From Tuctoria greenei (lineage: Eukaryota; Streptophyta; Magnoliopsida; Poales; Poaceae), in the NCBI GenBank assembly GCA_036927565.1, contig JAYESD010000002.1, positions 75,205,735 through 75,269,734 of the forward strand: a stretch of 64,000 nucleotides of DNA. The letters are read 5' to 3'. A program made the position numbers and the translations under genes. This document shows positions 1 through 11,799 of this stretch, piece by piece (position 1 is the stretch's first letter; every line of letters starts with the position of its first letter). Below the pieces are notes generated by a model. It did not search any database. It saw only the letters and a program-made list of their open reading frames with translations, and was not told where the DNA came from.

Positions 1-2128
1 TATGTGTGACCAGGATGTTCATCACACATACACGAGTGCATCACAAATGATATACAGAAAATAACCATGTCACAAGAGGAAATAGGTACATTATTACAAT
101 AATACAATGGTTCACGAATTATAAGCCTCTAATTATTATTGTTGCAGCGGATGGATAATCTAAACTTTATAGCATGACATTACTCCATAGGCTGCTGAAT
201 ATAGCACGTGACCTAGTACTCCACATGATCCTCATGATACTCCCAAACATCACTAGAAACTATTGGTGGGGGAATTGCAAAGTTGAGTACATGTCGTACT
301 CAGCAAGTGTGAGAAAGTATGACATGCAGCTAAAAACAAGGATGATAACAAATGGCTAATTGCATAAAAGTAACTTTAAATTCCAAATTATGTAAAAGTA
401 GCCTAAAATGTCTAGGTGAGATCAATTCCCAACATATCCCAAGTAAACATCATAATTCATATCCATCATTCTCAATCACCATCATACATCATCCATCAAT
501 TTAATTACCATATATATGCAAATTTCTCACCTTCGTAACCAACCACGTTCAATTATCAAAACCCAAACCATAACTATATCTGAAACCATCCCAAATTCCA
601 TGTCCAACTCTAATCATGGAAGTTGTCCAGGTGCTCATAACCGGGAGCACGGCTATCATGATAATTTTTAAGACTCTGTAGAGGTTGTACCACTTTACTC
701 ACATGTTCGTGATTTCATCACCTTTCGGTGACTAAGAACCTCCATTATGCCTTATCACACTTCCGTTGTTGTGTGGCCAAGAGATCACAAAATAGCCTTT
801 CAAAAGAGACTGCTAGTATGTACGGGCCCACTAAGGTTTCACCGACAGGATTGAATCTTCATCCTCCTACCCCGGGCCCCCTCGTGTGCCATGCAAATCC
901 AAGGGTAGCCCTCCTCGACTCCCATTCCCTGCACCATCCTATGGTCCATAGAATACCAGCAGCACACCTAAATATTCAGCTACGCTATGCCCATACTTGG
1001 CCTTGTGGTGGCACTGTTGTCCTAACTTATTCTCGCATGAACCGGTCCTTAGATCTAAGGCAAGAGAAACCACCATATCGTCCAACCCAGTACACAACCC
1101 ATGCTTGCTTAGATTTCCCAAGTCCAATGTTACTTAAACCATCATCATCATCAATTCACATAGTCCATTAGTTCATAATGACACATTTAGGTATTTTCAA
1201 TACCAATTAAGTTAAGTGAAGCAAAACTGTAAAATACCCTTCCCGACTCTCTACAATATATGCCAAGCGACAGGGGTGGTCATACAAGTTTAGTAACCTC
1301 CTATCATGGGTTTCCTATCAATTTGACACAAGCATGCAATTCTACAATCAAAACATTTGAAAACAGGATCAAAATGTTCAAGGACACCTGCCTTGCTCTA
1401 GAGGCTGGCTTGGATCAATAGCTTCAAAGTTCTGATGTTGAAGGTCCTCGTGAGCACCCTCTAGAGTGTTACCATCTATTCTCCGCGACAAACATGCAAA
1501 ACAAACATTAAAATCAATAAATTTTCACATAGTACTTAATATGCCATGACATGCACAAATGATGCAATTATGATGTAATACATGTTAGTAGGTTGCTATT
1601 GTTGCTTAATAACTAGTTAAAATTAAGTTTTACATGTTAGAGCAAGTTTCGAGTCATTACGGAGAAAACAAAAGAAGTTCCAGGAATTCCAGAACTGAGG
1701 GACCGGACTAGTCCGCACCATGCGCTGGACATGTCCGCTCTAGACTAGAAAGTTCAACGAACTAGTCTGCAGTAGACCAGGCAAGTCCGCTATGACTAGG
1801 GTTTTAGCGAATTTCCAACTCAAGCATAGTTTGAGTTAAATATGGAACCGTAACTAACGTAGGAAAGACGGATCTAAGTTATTTACCGTGAATCCTAGGG
1901 TTCAAAGGTCTAGATTCGATGAAGACAAAGAATTGATGAAGAAGAAAGTTGACATCAAAGAATTGATGAAGATCGCAGCAGCGACGATGATCTCGATTGA
2001 TTCCTTCCTCTCCTTCTTCTTCCCTCCCTTCCCTTTCTTATTCTCCCTTCATGATCAGCGGCTATGAAGAGAGCAGGCGCTGGGATTCGTCTAATGTGGC
2101 AAAGGGGTAAAGGGTGGGTGGTGGGGTG

Positions 2129-2137
2129 TTTATATAG
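2129..2137 (-). promoter_or_regulatory. Putative TATA box of gypsy LTR, minus strand
   Basis: The minus strand reads CTATATAAAC here. The matching position in the plus-strand copy of this LTR (60942-60950) has the same motif. It lies just downstream, in transcription order, of the palindromic repeat array at 2313-2700, the layout expected at a U3/R junction. Confidence 0.6.
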
Positions 2138-2312
2138 ATGGGGAGGGGTGTGATTGGGGCGGATCCCTAGTAATAGTCGATGGGGACAAGTAGGGCCTTA
2201 GGTGGGGTCCCACTTTGGCTCCTATGGGGTGAGTCACGACGTTCTTGGGCCCAATTAAGGCAATTACCCAATAACTCGTCGTGGAGGAAACATAAAATTC
2301 GATTCGGAACCC

Positions 2313-2700
2313 TACATACCAGACTAGTCCGTAGTGAGGCCGGACAATTCTGATCGGGTACAGAAAGTTCAATGGATAAGTCTGTTGCAGTGCAGGACAA
2401 GTCCGTTCAAGATGAGAAATTCAATCGGATAAGTCTGGTGTCGGGTCGGACAAGTCCGGAGTGTGTCCAGTTTCAAATCTGGATCAAGTGCTTGAGAGTT
2501 TCCAGTAGCGATCATTGGACTAGTCTGTATATGCAACAGAACAGTCTGGACGAGAATAGAAAGAAAATTGGATTAGTCCGCAAAAACAATGGTCAAGTTT
2601 GGAGAACATCAGAAACGGTTTCCGGACTAATCCGTAGAAATTAGCGGAAAAGTCTGGGGGACAATAGTTGCTAAATCGGACTAGTTTGTGGTCCAATCCA
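2313..2700 (-). repeat. Palindromic GGACTAGTCCG / GGACAAGTCCG array in LTR U3
   Basis: About a dozen 11-bp units of the form GGACTAGTCCG or GGACAAGTCCG (plus-strand reading), with point changes, are spaced roughly 25-35 bp apart. The core GGACTAGTCC is a perfect palindrome. More units occur at about 1690-1795, downstream of the TATA box. The same array is present in the other copy of this LTR and in the unrelated copia LTR at 4670-6152. Confidence 0.8.
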
Positions 2701-2840
2701 GATAAGTTCTTACTAAGACAGGTTTATAATTGTTGTTTTGGTTCTAATTCATTTTAATCTTGTTCCTTTTTTTGTTGCATTATCTTACACATGTATAAGA
2801 ATGGATGTAGTGCACAATGGATGAAAATGAGGGTGTTACC

Positions 2841-4640
2841 TCCATTTGCACTTCAAGGATTTTGCTAACTTTTGTCAAGTTAGCAAGTTCGTCCTTGACT
2901 GCAAGGTGTGAGTCTTCTAGTTTTGAGTAAGTTTCCTTACTCAAAGCTAGCTCAAGCTCAAGTGCCTTACTTTTCTACTTTTCAAGCTCAAGAAGCTTTT
3001 CAACCTCTTGATATCTCTTTCTTTCATGGATGAGCATATCTTCTTGGTGGTTGACAAGCTCCTCCTTCTCAAAGATTTCATTCGACAACATCTTTGGTTT
3101 TTTTAGTGCAGTTTTGCTCAATCCTTTAAGAATTTCCTCATTTTGACTAGAACTATCAAAATCATCATTACAGGAATGTCAGGAGGGGGGGTGTAAGTCG
3201 AACCTTTTTCTTTCCTTCTTTAGCCATGTGGCAAGTGTGGTTGTAGTTCTCCCGTCCTCCCATGTATGGGAAGAGTGTAGACTTCTTGTTCAGCTTCTTG
3301 ATGGCAATTGTTGCCATCTCCTCTTCATCATCCGAGGAGGACTCGCTGTTTGAGTCTCACTCCTTGCTGATGTGCGCTTGATGTACTTGCTTTTTTTCTT
3401 GAAAATCTTCTATTCTTGTGGCTTCACTTCTTTCTTCTTCTTGTTTTCCTCATAAGGACAATCAACCATAGAGTCTTCGTATTCTCCGCAGTTGTAGCAA
3501 GTATGTCGAACCTCAAATTTCCCTTTTCCCTGTTCTTTCCTTCACATGGCTTGCTGCCTTTTCTTTTTCTCATCATGCGCTTAAATCTTTTCATGTAGAG
3601 AACCATCTCTTCATCATCCATATATGTGTTTACATCGTCACTGTTTTTTCTTCATGTGTCTCACAAATCTCCTTCCTCTTAGGATTGCAAGTTTCCTTGA
3701 GTGAAACATACTTCTTCTCGGATGAGGTAAGTTCAGATAAGTCTTTGACATATTAAGCTTCTTTCTCCATCATCTCGTGATTGATAATTTTTCCAAGGAC
3801 TTCACCTGGGTCATTTTGTGGAACCCCGGGATTTCCCTTATCATTGAGCACAAACAGACATTCCGAGGCACGAAGGCTCTCATCATCCTTTTTACAACTT
3901 CATGATCAATCCACCTTTTGCTTTCATAAGCACGGATCTTGTTGATGAGTGTCTTCAAGCGGTTGTCTATCTCTTGAGGAGTTTCACCACTTTCTATGGC
4001 AAATCTCCGCAATTCTCCCTCGAGCATCTGAATCTTCGCTTCACGAATGGAGCGGCTCCCTTCATCAGTAGTCTTGAGTGTATCCCATATGACATTGGCA
4101 ACTTCAAGTCCATCCACCTTGGTGAACTCTTCTCGACTTAAAGATGAAGTAATCACCACAACGGCTTGTGCATTGTGATGAATTTCTTGTTCTTGCTCCA
4201 AAGTGAGTTCTTCATCGTTGTCAAGGATGTCCAATTCTGTACACACTCTATGGCAAAGACTAGGATGAAGTGAGATAAGATACATCTTCATATTATATTT
4301 TTCACATTGAGTAATCATTGCCGTCAAACTGTGGAGGTCTTCTCAGAGGAATAGAAAGGTAGTGATTGTAGTTGTTAGGCTTCTCATATATAAAAGGATA
4401 TTGGGAGTAGTCTTGCTGACTACCCTCTTTTGGATTTTTCATCTTCCTTCTTGCCCTTCAGGCTTAGAAGCTTCTTCCTTAGAAGCGCCTTGAGTTCACG
4501 CACTTCTTCATCATCGTCTTCATGCTCCTTGAGCACATCGAACGCCTTGGTGTCTTGTTCATCTCCAATGATGGGCATTTCTTAGATCCTGTTGGTCTTC
4601 TCGGTGGCCGTTTGTCTCTCCGAGCGGTGAGTCTCGTAAA
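2841..4640 (-). pseudogene. Degraded copia gag (UBN2-type), interrupted by gypsy LTR
   Basis: Read on the minus strand, this begins just after the primer-binding site with a short acidic leader near 4577 and a PPQFDGNDYSM block near 4330. The best preserved part, 3770-4327, contains IREAKIQMLEGELRRFAI and resembles the UBN2/copia gag domain. Around 3420-3540 is a damaged zinc knuckle with spacing CX2CX9C in which the His is not evident. A Lys/Glu-rich coiled-coil-like stretch follows at 2850-3100. Frameshifts and stops separate these blocks. Coding ends abruptly at the LTR inserted at 2840, so pol would lie beyond the left edge. Gag would package element RNA in cytoplasmic particles; this copy cannot make a full protein. 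Confidence 0.8.
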
Positions 4641-4647
4641 AGGAGAG

Positions 4648-4664
4648 TCTTGCTCTAATACAAA
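4648..4664 (-). other. Decayed primer-binding site (initiator tRNA-Met type)
   Basis: The minus strand reads TTTGTATTAGAGCAAG, a form of the TGGTATCAGAGC primer site with G-to-T and C-to-T changes. It lies a few bases after the LTR end at 4670, which sets the 5' LTR and the direction of the copia element. Confidence 0.7.
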
Positions 4665-5427
4665 TTCAATGTGGCCTAGAGGGAGGGTCAATAGGCGTTG
4701 AAAAACGTTTCCTGCAACACTTAAAAAAAATGTCAAAAACAGGAGGGTCGAACTAGTTCGGTGTACTAGTTGTGCCTACGAAAGATTAACAGTTAATGTA
4801 ATTTCCTCAAACGATTCAGTGGCGTAATATATTAAACTATCCTAACAACTTCAGTGAGTAATGAGGATGAATGATTCACATGTGGAATACAAAATTAACA
4901 CAAGTTGCAAGGCTGATTAACCCTATGCCCTAAATGATAATGATAGCAAAAGTAAAGAACTAGAACAAAGAGATAAGGATTTTTACCGAGGTTCGATTTT
5001 ACCAAAGAGATCTACTTCTCATTGAGGGGCCCACACAGAGCCAGGTCTCAATCAGCCCTTTACCTCTTCAAGTCACCAAAAAGGCCGACTTGAGTTCCAG
5101 TAATAAGGGGTAATCACCGAGTCAATGGGGGCAACCTCACACGTTGAGGGCTCCCACAAAATTACAGCAAAAAAAAAAATGAGTCAAATACACTCAAAAG
5201 ATGTATAATAGATGCGAGAGTGTATAAGAGATTCAAACCCCAAGAGCTCAACAATGCATAGAAGATGATCTCCCTTTCCCAAATCTTGATTACCAAAAGA
5301 TTTAACTTTTTAGGGCATTAGATGTGTGGGGAGAAGTGTTTCTGTGCTCTTGGGACACATAATAGTGATAGGGTTCTTTGTTGTTAACTGTTATGTACGG
5401 TTACAATGTTGCGGGGTTGTGGATAAC

Positions 5428-5439
5428 CTATTTATAGAC
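5428..5439 (-). promoter_or_regulatory. Putative TATA box of copia LTR
   Basis: The minus strand reads GTCTATAAATAGG. It lies downstream of the repeat array in the direction of transcription and roughly 760 bp before the LTR 3' end, a plausible U3/R boundary. Confidence 0.55.
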
Positions 5440-5467
5440 TGTCTAAAAAAGTTACATTAGGGATCTG

Positions 5468-5885
5468 ACGGTCGGACTAGTCCACTCAGGGGACCAGACT
5501 AATGTTGTGTGTTGTGTAAAACTTGCATGAATTTTGTAGCACACCTGAAACCCTAATTAGAGTGGGGTGTAATGGACTTGTCCATATAGGAACAAAAAGT
5601 TCAGCAGACTTGTTCGTGATGATTACAGAAAGGTAATCGGACTAGTCCGCAATGGGACAGACTTGTCTGGTGAGGTGAGTCGCGTGTTGTGATGGAGGGC
5701 TACTCTAAGTTTTGCAACTTGTCCGCATGAAACAACAGAAAGTTGAACGGACTTGTCCGGCTAATGTCCGAACTTGTCCGAGTGAGGACAGTGAGTTGAA
5801 CGGACTAGTCTGATGCTGTTTCGGACTTGTCCGTGTGAGAACAGTAGGTTCATCGAACTAGTCCACTGGTGAACAGACTTGTCCG
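5468..5885 (-). repeat. Palindromic GGACTAGTCCG / GGACTTGTCCG array in copia LTR
   Basis: About a dozen units of GGACTAGTCCG, GGACTTGTCCG and close variants alternate at about 25-35 bp intervals. They resemble in sequence and spacing the units in the gypsy family A LTRs, although the rest of the two LTRs is unrelated. Confidence 0.8.
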
Positions 5886-6251
5886 GTGCTTCATTGAATT
5901 ACTTGATTAATTGATTTTAGCCCTTACCCTCTACGCAAAGATATAAGCTCTTGAGATGTGTCTCTCACACGCATTCTATACATTGATATCTACTTTGTGT
6001 TTCCTTGATCATTTGGGATTTTTCTTTTCTCACTTCTCATTTTTCACCTTTTTGAGTGCACCATAAGTTATAGTCTTTGTAGACCTGCAGTCATCTCAAT
6101 GAATTCATTAGGATCTCTTTTGTTTGTCATCAATCATCCAAAACCCACAACAGAATGCCTAGATGCACTTTCATGTATCACATGCGATAGCCATGTGAGA
6201 CACGCAGGTTCATAATTGCCTCTTTTTGGATAGCCTGGGAGTAACCGATAG

Positions 6252-6417
6252 CGTGCTTATGATGAGCTTGGTATGGGGTATGGATCCGTACATGATTTCG
6301 ACAGCATAACCTTGTTGTTCTCAGCTGCACCATTTTTGGGCGTACAGCTAGAGAACAACGGGGTTATGATACTGACATTTTGTTCAGATTCGGACCTCGT
6401 GTCTCGTCATAAGCACG
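6252..6417. repeat. 166-bp imperfect inverted repeat (foldback)
   Basis: The outer arms CGTGCTTATGATGAG and CTCGTCATAAGCACG pair almost perfectly. The inner arms (CATAACC-TTGTTGTTCTC and GAGAACAACG-GGTTATG) pair around a loop of about 20 bases, and the middle parts of the arms are diverged. No TSD or known transposon terminus flanks it. Confidence 0.7.
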
Positions 6418-6519
6418 TTGCCTCAGTCACTCTTGGGTGGGTTTAGGACCTATCTGCCTAGTTTTAGCGCTGTGACATAACATCAAAAATAAACTAATCA
6501 TGGTTTGTCTTCTTTGATG

Positions 6520-9500
6520 GTAGACCCTCAAACTTGGCCGAAGATCACTCTTGGATAGTTACTTGTTGGCAAAGGGATGGGAGACACTCAGAGAAGTGGT
6601 TCACCAAGACAGATGCTTTTATACAACGAGCTTTTTGTTGTCAAACAACAGTGGGGTGCAGTGCCCATGTACGAAATGTCAGAATGCCAATGTTTCGATA
6701 ATGTGACGATGACGTTTCACTTGTATCAAAACCATTTCATGCGACATTGAGTTGTGGACCTTTCAAGACGAGACACCTTTCAAGCCATAGAAGATCGATA
6801 TGAGGTTGACAGCACGGGTATAGATAGGATGGATGAGATGCTTGAAGCCATAAATCTTGAATTGACGGAGGATCCTCCTACAATGGTGTCAGACAAGTTC
6901 TTCGAGCTTCTGAATGCATCAGAACAGTTGTTGTATGAACACACGATCCTCAGTTTCATGACTAGATTTATGGCAATTAAGTCTAAGTATTTCTTCTCCA
7001 ATAACTGTTACAATGATCTCATTAAATTGATCAGTGATGTCCTTTCGCAGCCCAATAAATTGCCTAAAGATATGTATCTGTCTGATATGTGGTCTTGCTA
7101 TGAACTATGAGAAGATTGATATGTGCCAGACAACTGCATGCTTTTCTGGAAAGAGCATGCCAACAAGAACAAGTGCTTAAAATGTGATAAAGTGAGATTT
7201 GTCAAAGCGTTAATGATGGCGGTACAAAAGTAATGACTGGAGTCACGCAGAAGCAATTTTACTACTTGGCTGTCACACCTAGGTTGAAGCGCTTGTTTCT
7301 CTCAAAAAAACAGCCAGACACATGAGGTGGCACAAAAAGGTGATTGTGAGAACAACAGAATGATGGTGCACCCATTCGATGGTGAGGCACGAAAAGTGCT
7401 TGACTGCTTCAATCCAGATTTTGCCAATGACGCGAGAAATATTCGCATCAGGTTGGCGATAGATGGCTTCTCACCGTTCACTACAAACGCACCACCATAC
7501 TCTTGTTGGTCAGTGTTTGCTATTCCGTACAACTTACCACCGTCCCTTTGTATGAAGTATGATTTCATGTTCCTTTGCGTTATTGTACCTGGACCAGATC
7601 ATCCTGGTTCGCAACTGAATGTGATGTTGAAGCCGTTGATTGAAGAGTTGAAGATGTTATGGACAGGAATCAAAGTGTACGACTGTTACAAAAAATAGAA
7701 GAAATTCAACCTTCGAGATACAAACTTGTGATATGTCCATGGTTTCCCAGCTTACGACATGGTTTCTGGCTAGAGCACTCATGGTCGTTTGACATGTCCG
7801 ATATGTGCTTCGGACGAGGAATTTTGTCATCTAAATCATGGTGGCATGATTTGCTACTTTGATTGCCACTGTTGTTGGTTACCGCCAATCACATATTTAG
7901 GCAACAGAGAAATGCTTTCAGGAAGCACACCATGGTCAAAAAAGGACCACCGCAACGTATCAACGGGTTGGAGATTGCTGAACAGTTGAACAACCTAGTG
8001 GCAGATGAAGGTCGTCCTGGATATTTTGTTGGTTACAGAGAAGACCACAATTGGACCCATACATGTCCACTATGGGAGCTAACATATGTGAAGTCCTTAA
8101 TCCTAATGCATAACATTGATGTCATGCGCCAGGAACGTAACATGGGCGAATGCATCATAAGCACATGCTTGGATATGACGGGCAATACAAAACACAATAT
8201 AAAGGCTCGGAAGGATTTGGCAGAGGTTTGTAACCGTCCAACTCTTGAGCTCTCCGAAGATGGTGGTAAACCACGTGCTTCTTTCTATCTTCGACCAAAA
8301 TAAAAGAAAGAAGTCTTGAAGTGGTTGAAAAAGCTGAAATTCCAAAACATCTATGCTGCTAGCCTGAGATGAGCTGTAAATGTTAAGACTGGAAATCTCA
8401 TAGGGTTGAAGAGACATGATTATCACATAATCATGGAAAGGCTTCTGCCGGTTATGTTTCGGGGCTACCTTTACGATGCGGTGTGGAAGATGTTAGCCGA
8501 GCTTAGCTACTTTTATTGACAGCTTTGTGCTAAAGAAATCACAAGGGGGATGACGGAGAAGTTGTAAAGGGAGATACCAGTGCTTTTATGTAAGATGGAA
8601 GATGTTTTCCTTCTAGGGTTCTTCAATCCAATGCAACATTTCATAATCCATTTTCCATATGAATCTAAAGTGGGGGCCCTATGCAATATTGGTGGATGCA
8701 TCACATTGAAGGAGCATTCAGATGTCTTAAACCAATGGTTCGCAATCCGGCAAGGGTTGAAGCATGCATCACCGAGGCATACACCCTTCAGAAGATAGGG
8801 TACTCTTCAAATGTCTATTTTGCAGAAGAACACAATTTTACTGCTTCCATGTTTCGGTACAATATTGATGAATCGCCCCCTTGTAGCAACATTTCCATTT
8901 TTCAAACGAGAGGCACCACTGTTGGTAGTGGCACGGGCTACGATGCTGAAATAGACGAAAAGACGGCTGCTTTGCTATACATGTACGCTAATATAGAGGG
9001 GATGGACAAATATTTTCAGTAAGTGTTTGTTCAACTTCTATAATAATTATCATGTTGTGTTATACATCTATGCTAATAATTCTATTTTTTCCTTACCTTG
9101 TGAGTCCGATCAAAAAATTGGAAATCTAAGTGGCAACCTACAAGCAGGCAAATACAATCGATGCAATATTATGGAATAAGTGGAGGGCCTAACTTCCAAT
9201 CCTGGTTTCATGCACAAGTAATGTGGTCATGTCATGTTTCTCTTAGTAATTACGTGTATAGCATAAAATAGTCTTCTAACTTCATATGTTGGACAGTGCA
9301 AAAAACAAGTCAGCGACCATGAAGATTTGCGAAAACTGTCCTACGGATCCATTAAAATTAAAAGCTATGGTTGATACGATGTCAATGGGTTCCGATTTTG
9401 TTCAACCCAATTTGAAGCTCAAAGTCCTCTCAGGGCAACATGTAACACTGGAGTTCTGACGAGGGCAGTTGACGCTGAAGGACGTGAGACTAATTATTAT

Positions 9501-9923
9501 GGTATCATTAAGAAAGTCCTTGAATTCAGTTTTGCGGGGAATAAGGACCTTAAAGTAGTCTTATTTGGCAGCTATTGGTTTGATCATAATAGTGGAACTC
9601 GACAAAACCAATTTGGCATGGTAGAAGTCAAACACATGGAAAAGCTTAAAGGTTGTGACACCTTCGTCCTCGCACACCAAGTCGAGCAAGTTTATTATTT
9701 ACATTATCCATGTGAAAAGCTTAAGGCTTGGTGGGTTATGCACAAGGTTAATCTTCGTTTGCCGTTATATACACCAGAAATTTTTGGGTACCTTGATGGT
9801 GAGGTTGATGTTGTTTACCAAGAACAAGAGTTGCCGAACTCTTTTGTCGTCAAGCCTAGTTTAGGACTCGATGACTTAGTTGGATATGCAGAAGATGTAG
9901 AGACTTGTAAGATGCAAAAATGA
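6520..9923 (+). pseudogene. Decayed CACTA Tnp2/TNPD transposase
   Basis: The N-terminal block (about 6570-6700) shows a CPCTKC metal-ligand-like motif of the transposase-associated domain. Block 6754-7110 has the FFELLNASE and NNCYNDLIKLISDVL patterns typical of Tnp2. Block 7327-7698 (MVHPFDGEARK, LAIDGFSPF, YNLPPSLCMK, VMLKPLIEELKMLW) is the core of the Transposase_21 family. At 7780-7850 LTCPIC and LNHGG continue it in another frame. Blocks 7863-8303 and 8580-9022 cover the distal core and a DUF4218-like region, and 9500-9923 is DUF4216-like (YYGIIKKVLEF, QVEQVYYLHYP). At least six frame changes or stops break it. The protein would cut the element ends in the nucleus; this copy cannot. Confidence 0.85.
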
Positions 9924-9950
9924 AAACGGGCAACAACCACGACAGAAGAT

Positions 9951-10100
9951 CAATGGTCCGGTTTATGGAGTAGAGTACATGATCGTTTTTGATATTTCCT
10001 AAGGAACACATACAAGTCACACCCAGCAATGGCACCATAAATGCTTGCTGACGCTTCCTACACACTACTAACAATTCATCTCTAGCAGTGGTGCCAAAAA
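9951..10100 (-). other. Gypsy 5' internal fragment with two tRNA-Asp-like primer sites
   Basis: Read on the minus strand directly after the LTR end at 10101 is TTTTTGGCACCACTGC, resembling the tRNA-Asp-complementary primer site typical of Tat/Athila gypsy elements. About 60 bp further on, ATGGTGCCATTGCTGGG repeats the same pattern. Only about 150 bp of internal sequence remains before the CACTA remnant begins. Confidence 0.6.
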
Positions 10101-11599
10101 TGTTTTTGATAGATTTTAGATTATACATTTGATTTCGCAAGCGCACGGAAACTATAGATGTAGCATTTCCCCTCTAAGAGTATTCCCAAAGGATGTCATT
10201 TATAATCTCCCAAAGGAAGGCTAGATGGAAGTAAAACAATATTCAAGTGGAGAGGATAGTTTTGCCAAGGTAGGGTTCTAGCAAGGATGGATAAAGGGTA
10301 ATTGAGGTAGTGTGACACACACAAGAGGGACTAGGCTAAGGGTTAGGTAGAGACTCCTACTATGCTTCTAATGTACATATACATAGCCTAGGTTACTTAC
10401 TAATGATCATGTCAATTATGAATTCTCATGCTAAGTGGATTAACACATCGGGCACGGTTTTACCCCTAGCAATACTAGGACAACTCCCGCCAAGAGCCTG
10501 TGACATAGTCAAACATGGAGGATTACAAAGGACAGATAGGACTGTCACCACCTACTGCCTACCTCTTCAATCCGTGGGCATACGAGACATTCAACGCTAC
10601 TTTCTATCCTAATACCATGCTAGCATATTAAGTAATTACCTTAAGAGCCTAGGCACAAGCCATACTAAGGCAATGAACTAAATCATCGTTGAACCAATGT
10701 TAATTCATAGCATAAGTAATTCATGTTAACATAATCATATAATAGCTAATTAGACTATAGTGGAGGTTTATAGTGTTTAAGATGATATAATGATAATGTT
10801 ATAGCATAATCATAAATACTACTCCTACCACAATCAAACAAGAAACGCTACATCCAAGTATATGAACAATGGAGGACTAAAGATAACATCTTTATTAAGA
10901 ACAAAGTCACAAATACAAATAGGAATATAAGAGCCATACCTTTCCCAATTGAATATTGGGAAGAACTCCATCTACTCCTCTCCCACTTGGACTATGGACT
11001 AGAGACTCTCCTCTCTGCAGCCTATGCTACTCTAAACCTATGGAGAGTAGTGAATACAATAGATGAATACTCAACTGTTGTGTGTTGAAGTGAGGGGTGA
11101 GGAGTCCTATTTATAGCTTCGATAAGGGTCGGTTCCCGCCACCAAAAGCGCACAAATCAGTCACCCATGACTTCTTCAAGCCGGGAGGAGCCAACACGTG
11201 GCGTTTGACCGCATTTGGCGCCAGGACCTAGTCGGCCGACTAGGGAGGTCGGCCGACCTGGTCTTGGCTCCTTTTGCGGTATGCTTCCTCCAGATCTCTG
11301 CCATGTGGGTCACATTGACTGATATTGGTGCTACACCGTTGGATGGCCTCGGATACTTCTGTTTGTGGGCCATTTGATCCATGTGGTGCCACATGGTGTC
11401 ACCTGATTGGCTAGAATGATATTTTATAGGATCCATCCCCTTGTTTCACTTCAATTCTGCATAGAATCCTTGCATGCACTACTTTCTCCAAGGACAAGTA
11501 AAAATAGGTTAAATAGAAAGATGATGTGTGCAAGAAATGATATTTCTTTCACGTGATTGAGTTATATTGACGGGTGAAATTGGTATATAACAGCCATCA
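10101..11599 (-). mobile_element. LTR of Tat/Athila-like gypsy element, minus strand
   Basis: On the minus strand it starts TGATGGCTGTTATATACC (11599) and ends ...CAAAAACA (10101), giving TG...CA ends and a length of 1499 bp. A TATA-like CTATAAATAGG is at 11107-11117 (minus). The polypurine tract AAGCTTGGGGGAG lies immediately upstream (plus coordinates 11604-11616), and primer-site sequence lies immediately downstream (10081-10100). It is therefore bordered by internal sequence on both sides. No coding region is recognised in it. Confidence 0.78.
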
Positions 11600-11799
11600 A
11601 CAAACTCCCCCAAGCTTATCCTTTGCTTGTCCCGAGCAAAGTCAAGACTTTGGGTTGATGATTAGGAGTTTATACTATGTTATATTTTTCAAAATTACCA
11701 CGTTCACAACAAAAATACTCTACCAAGTATTGCAAAAATTGGCATGGTACTTCACCCATCTTATGTGATTATGGGGCTTATGCCATATCCTATTCATTG
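11600..11799 (-). mobile_element. 3' tail of Tat/Athila-like internal region with polypurine tract
   Basis: The minus strand reads GACAAGCAAAGGATAAGC followed by TTGGGGGAG and then the LTR start, the usual end of the internal region in this gypsy lineage. The segment is continuous in origin with 56629-60327, from which it was separated by the solo LTR and everything nested inside it. Confidence 0.7.

Larger units (their letters stand above)
1..2840 (-). mobile_element. Gypsy LTR (family A), minus strand, 3' tip cut by window edge
   Basis: This stretch is the reverse complement of the LTR at 60328-63131. Read on the minus strand it opens with a mutated form of the TGTAACACCCTCATTTTCAT start (first base at about 2840, TG changed to GG), and the two copies stay alignable to position 1, where roughly the last 40 bases of the LTR are missing. 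No gypsy internal sequence lies to its right; the next base is copia gag. It is therefore either a solo LTR or the 5' LTR of an element running off the left edge. It was inserted into the copia gag and so is younger than that element. Open frames inside it (for example 728-1171) have no recognisable product. Confidence 0.88.
4670..6152 (-). mobile_element. 5' LTR of SIRE-like copia element, minus strand
   Basis: On the minus strand the LTR runs from TGTTGTGGGTTTTGGATGAT (first base 6152) to GGCCACA (last base 4670), so it has the standard TG...CA termini and is 1483 bp long. A primer-binding site follows directly. A TATA-like CTATAAATAGG lies at 5428-5439 (minus) and a palindromic repeat array at about 5468-5885 sits upstream of it. 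The partner 3' LTR is not in the window, so age and TSD cannot be judged. Outside the repeats and terminal signals I see nothing coding. Confidence 0.82.
6153..9950 (+). mobile_element. CACTA transposon remnant, split by copia insertion
   Basis: The coding blocks between about 6520 and 9923 match CACTA Tnp2-type transposase domains in order. Neither CACTA terminus can be found: the left is cut by the copia LTR and the right joins gypsy internal sequence at about 9950 without a recognisable TAGTG end. It is a different, older copy from the element at 26309-42630. The first 350 bp hold a large inverted repeat but no coding match. Confidence 0.75.

Noticed and set aside
728..1171. 147-codon open frame on the plus strand
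   Set aside because: It is antisense to a gypsy LTR and is not kept open in the other LTR copy.
6252..6417. Foldback read as a MITE
   Set aside because: There is no target-site duplication or recognisable terminal motif at either end.
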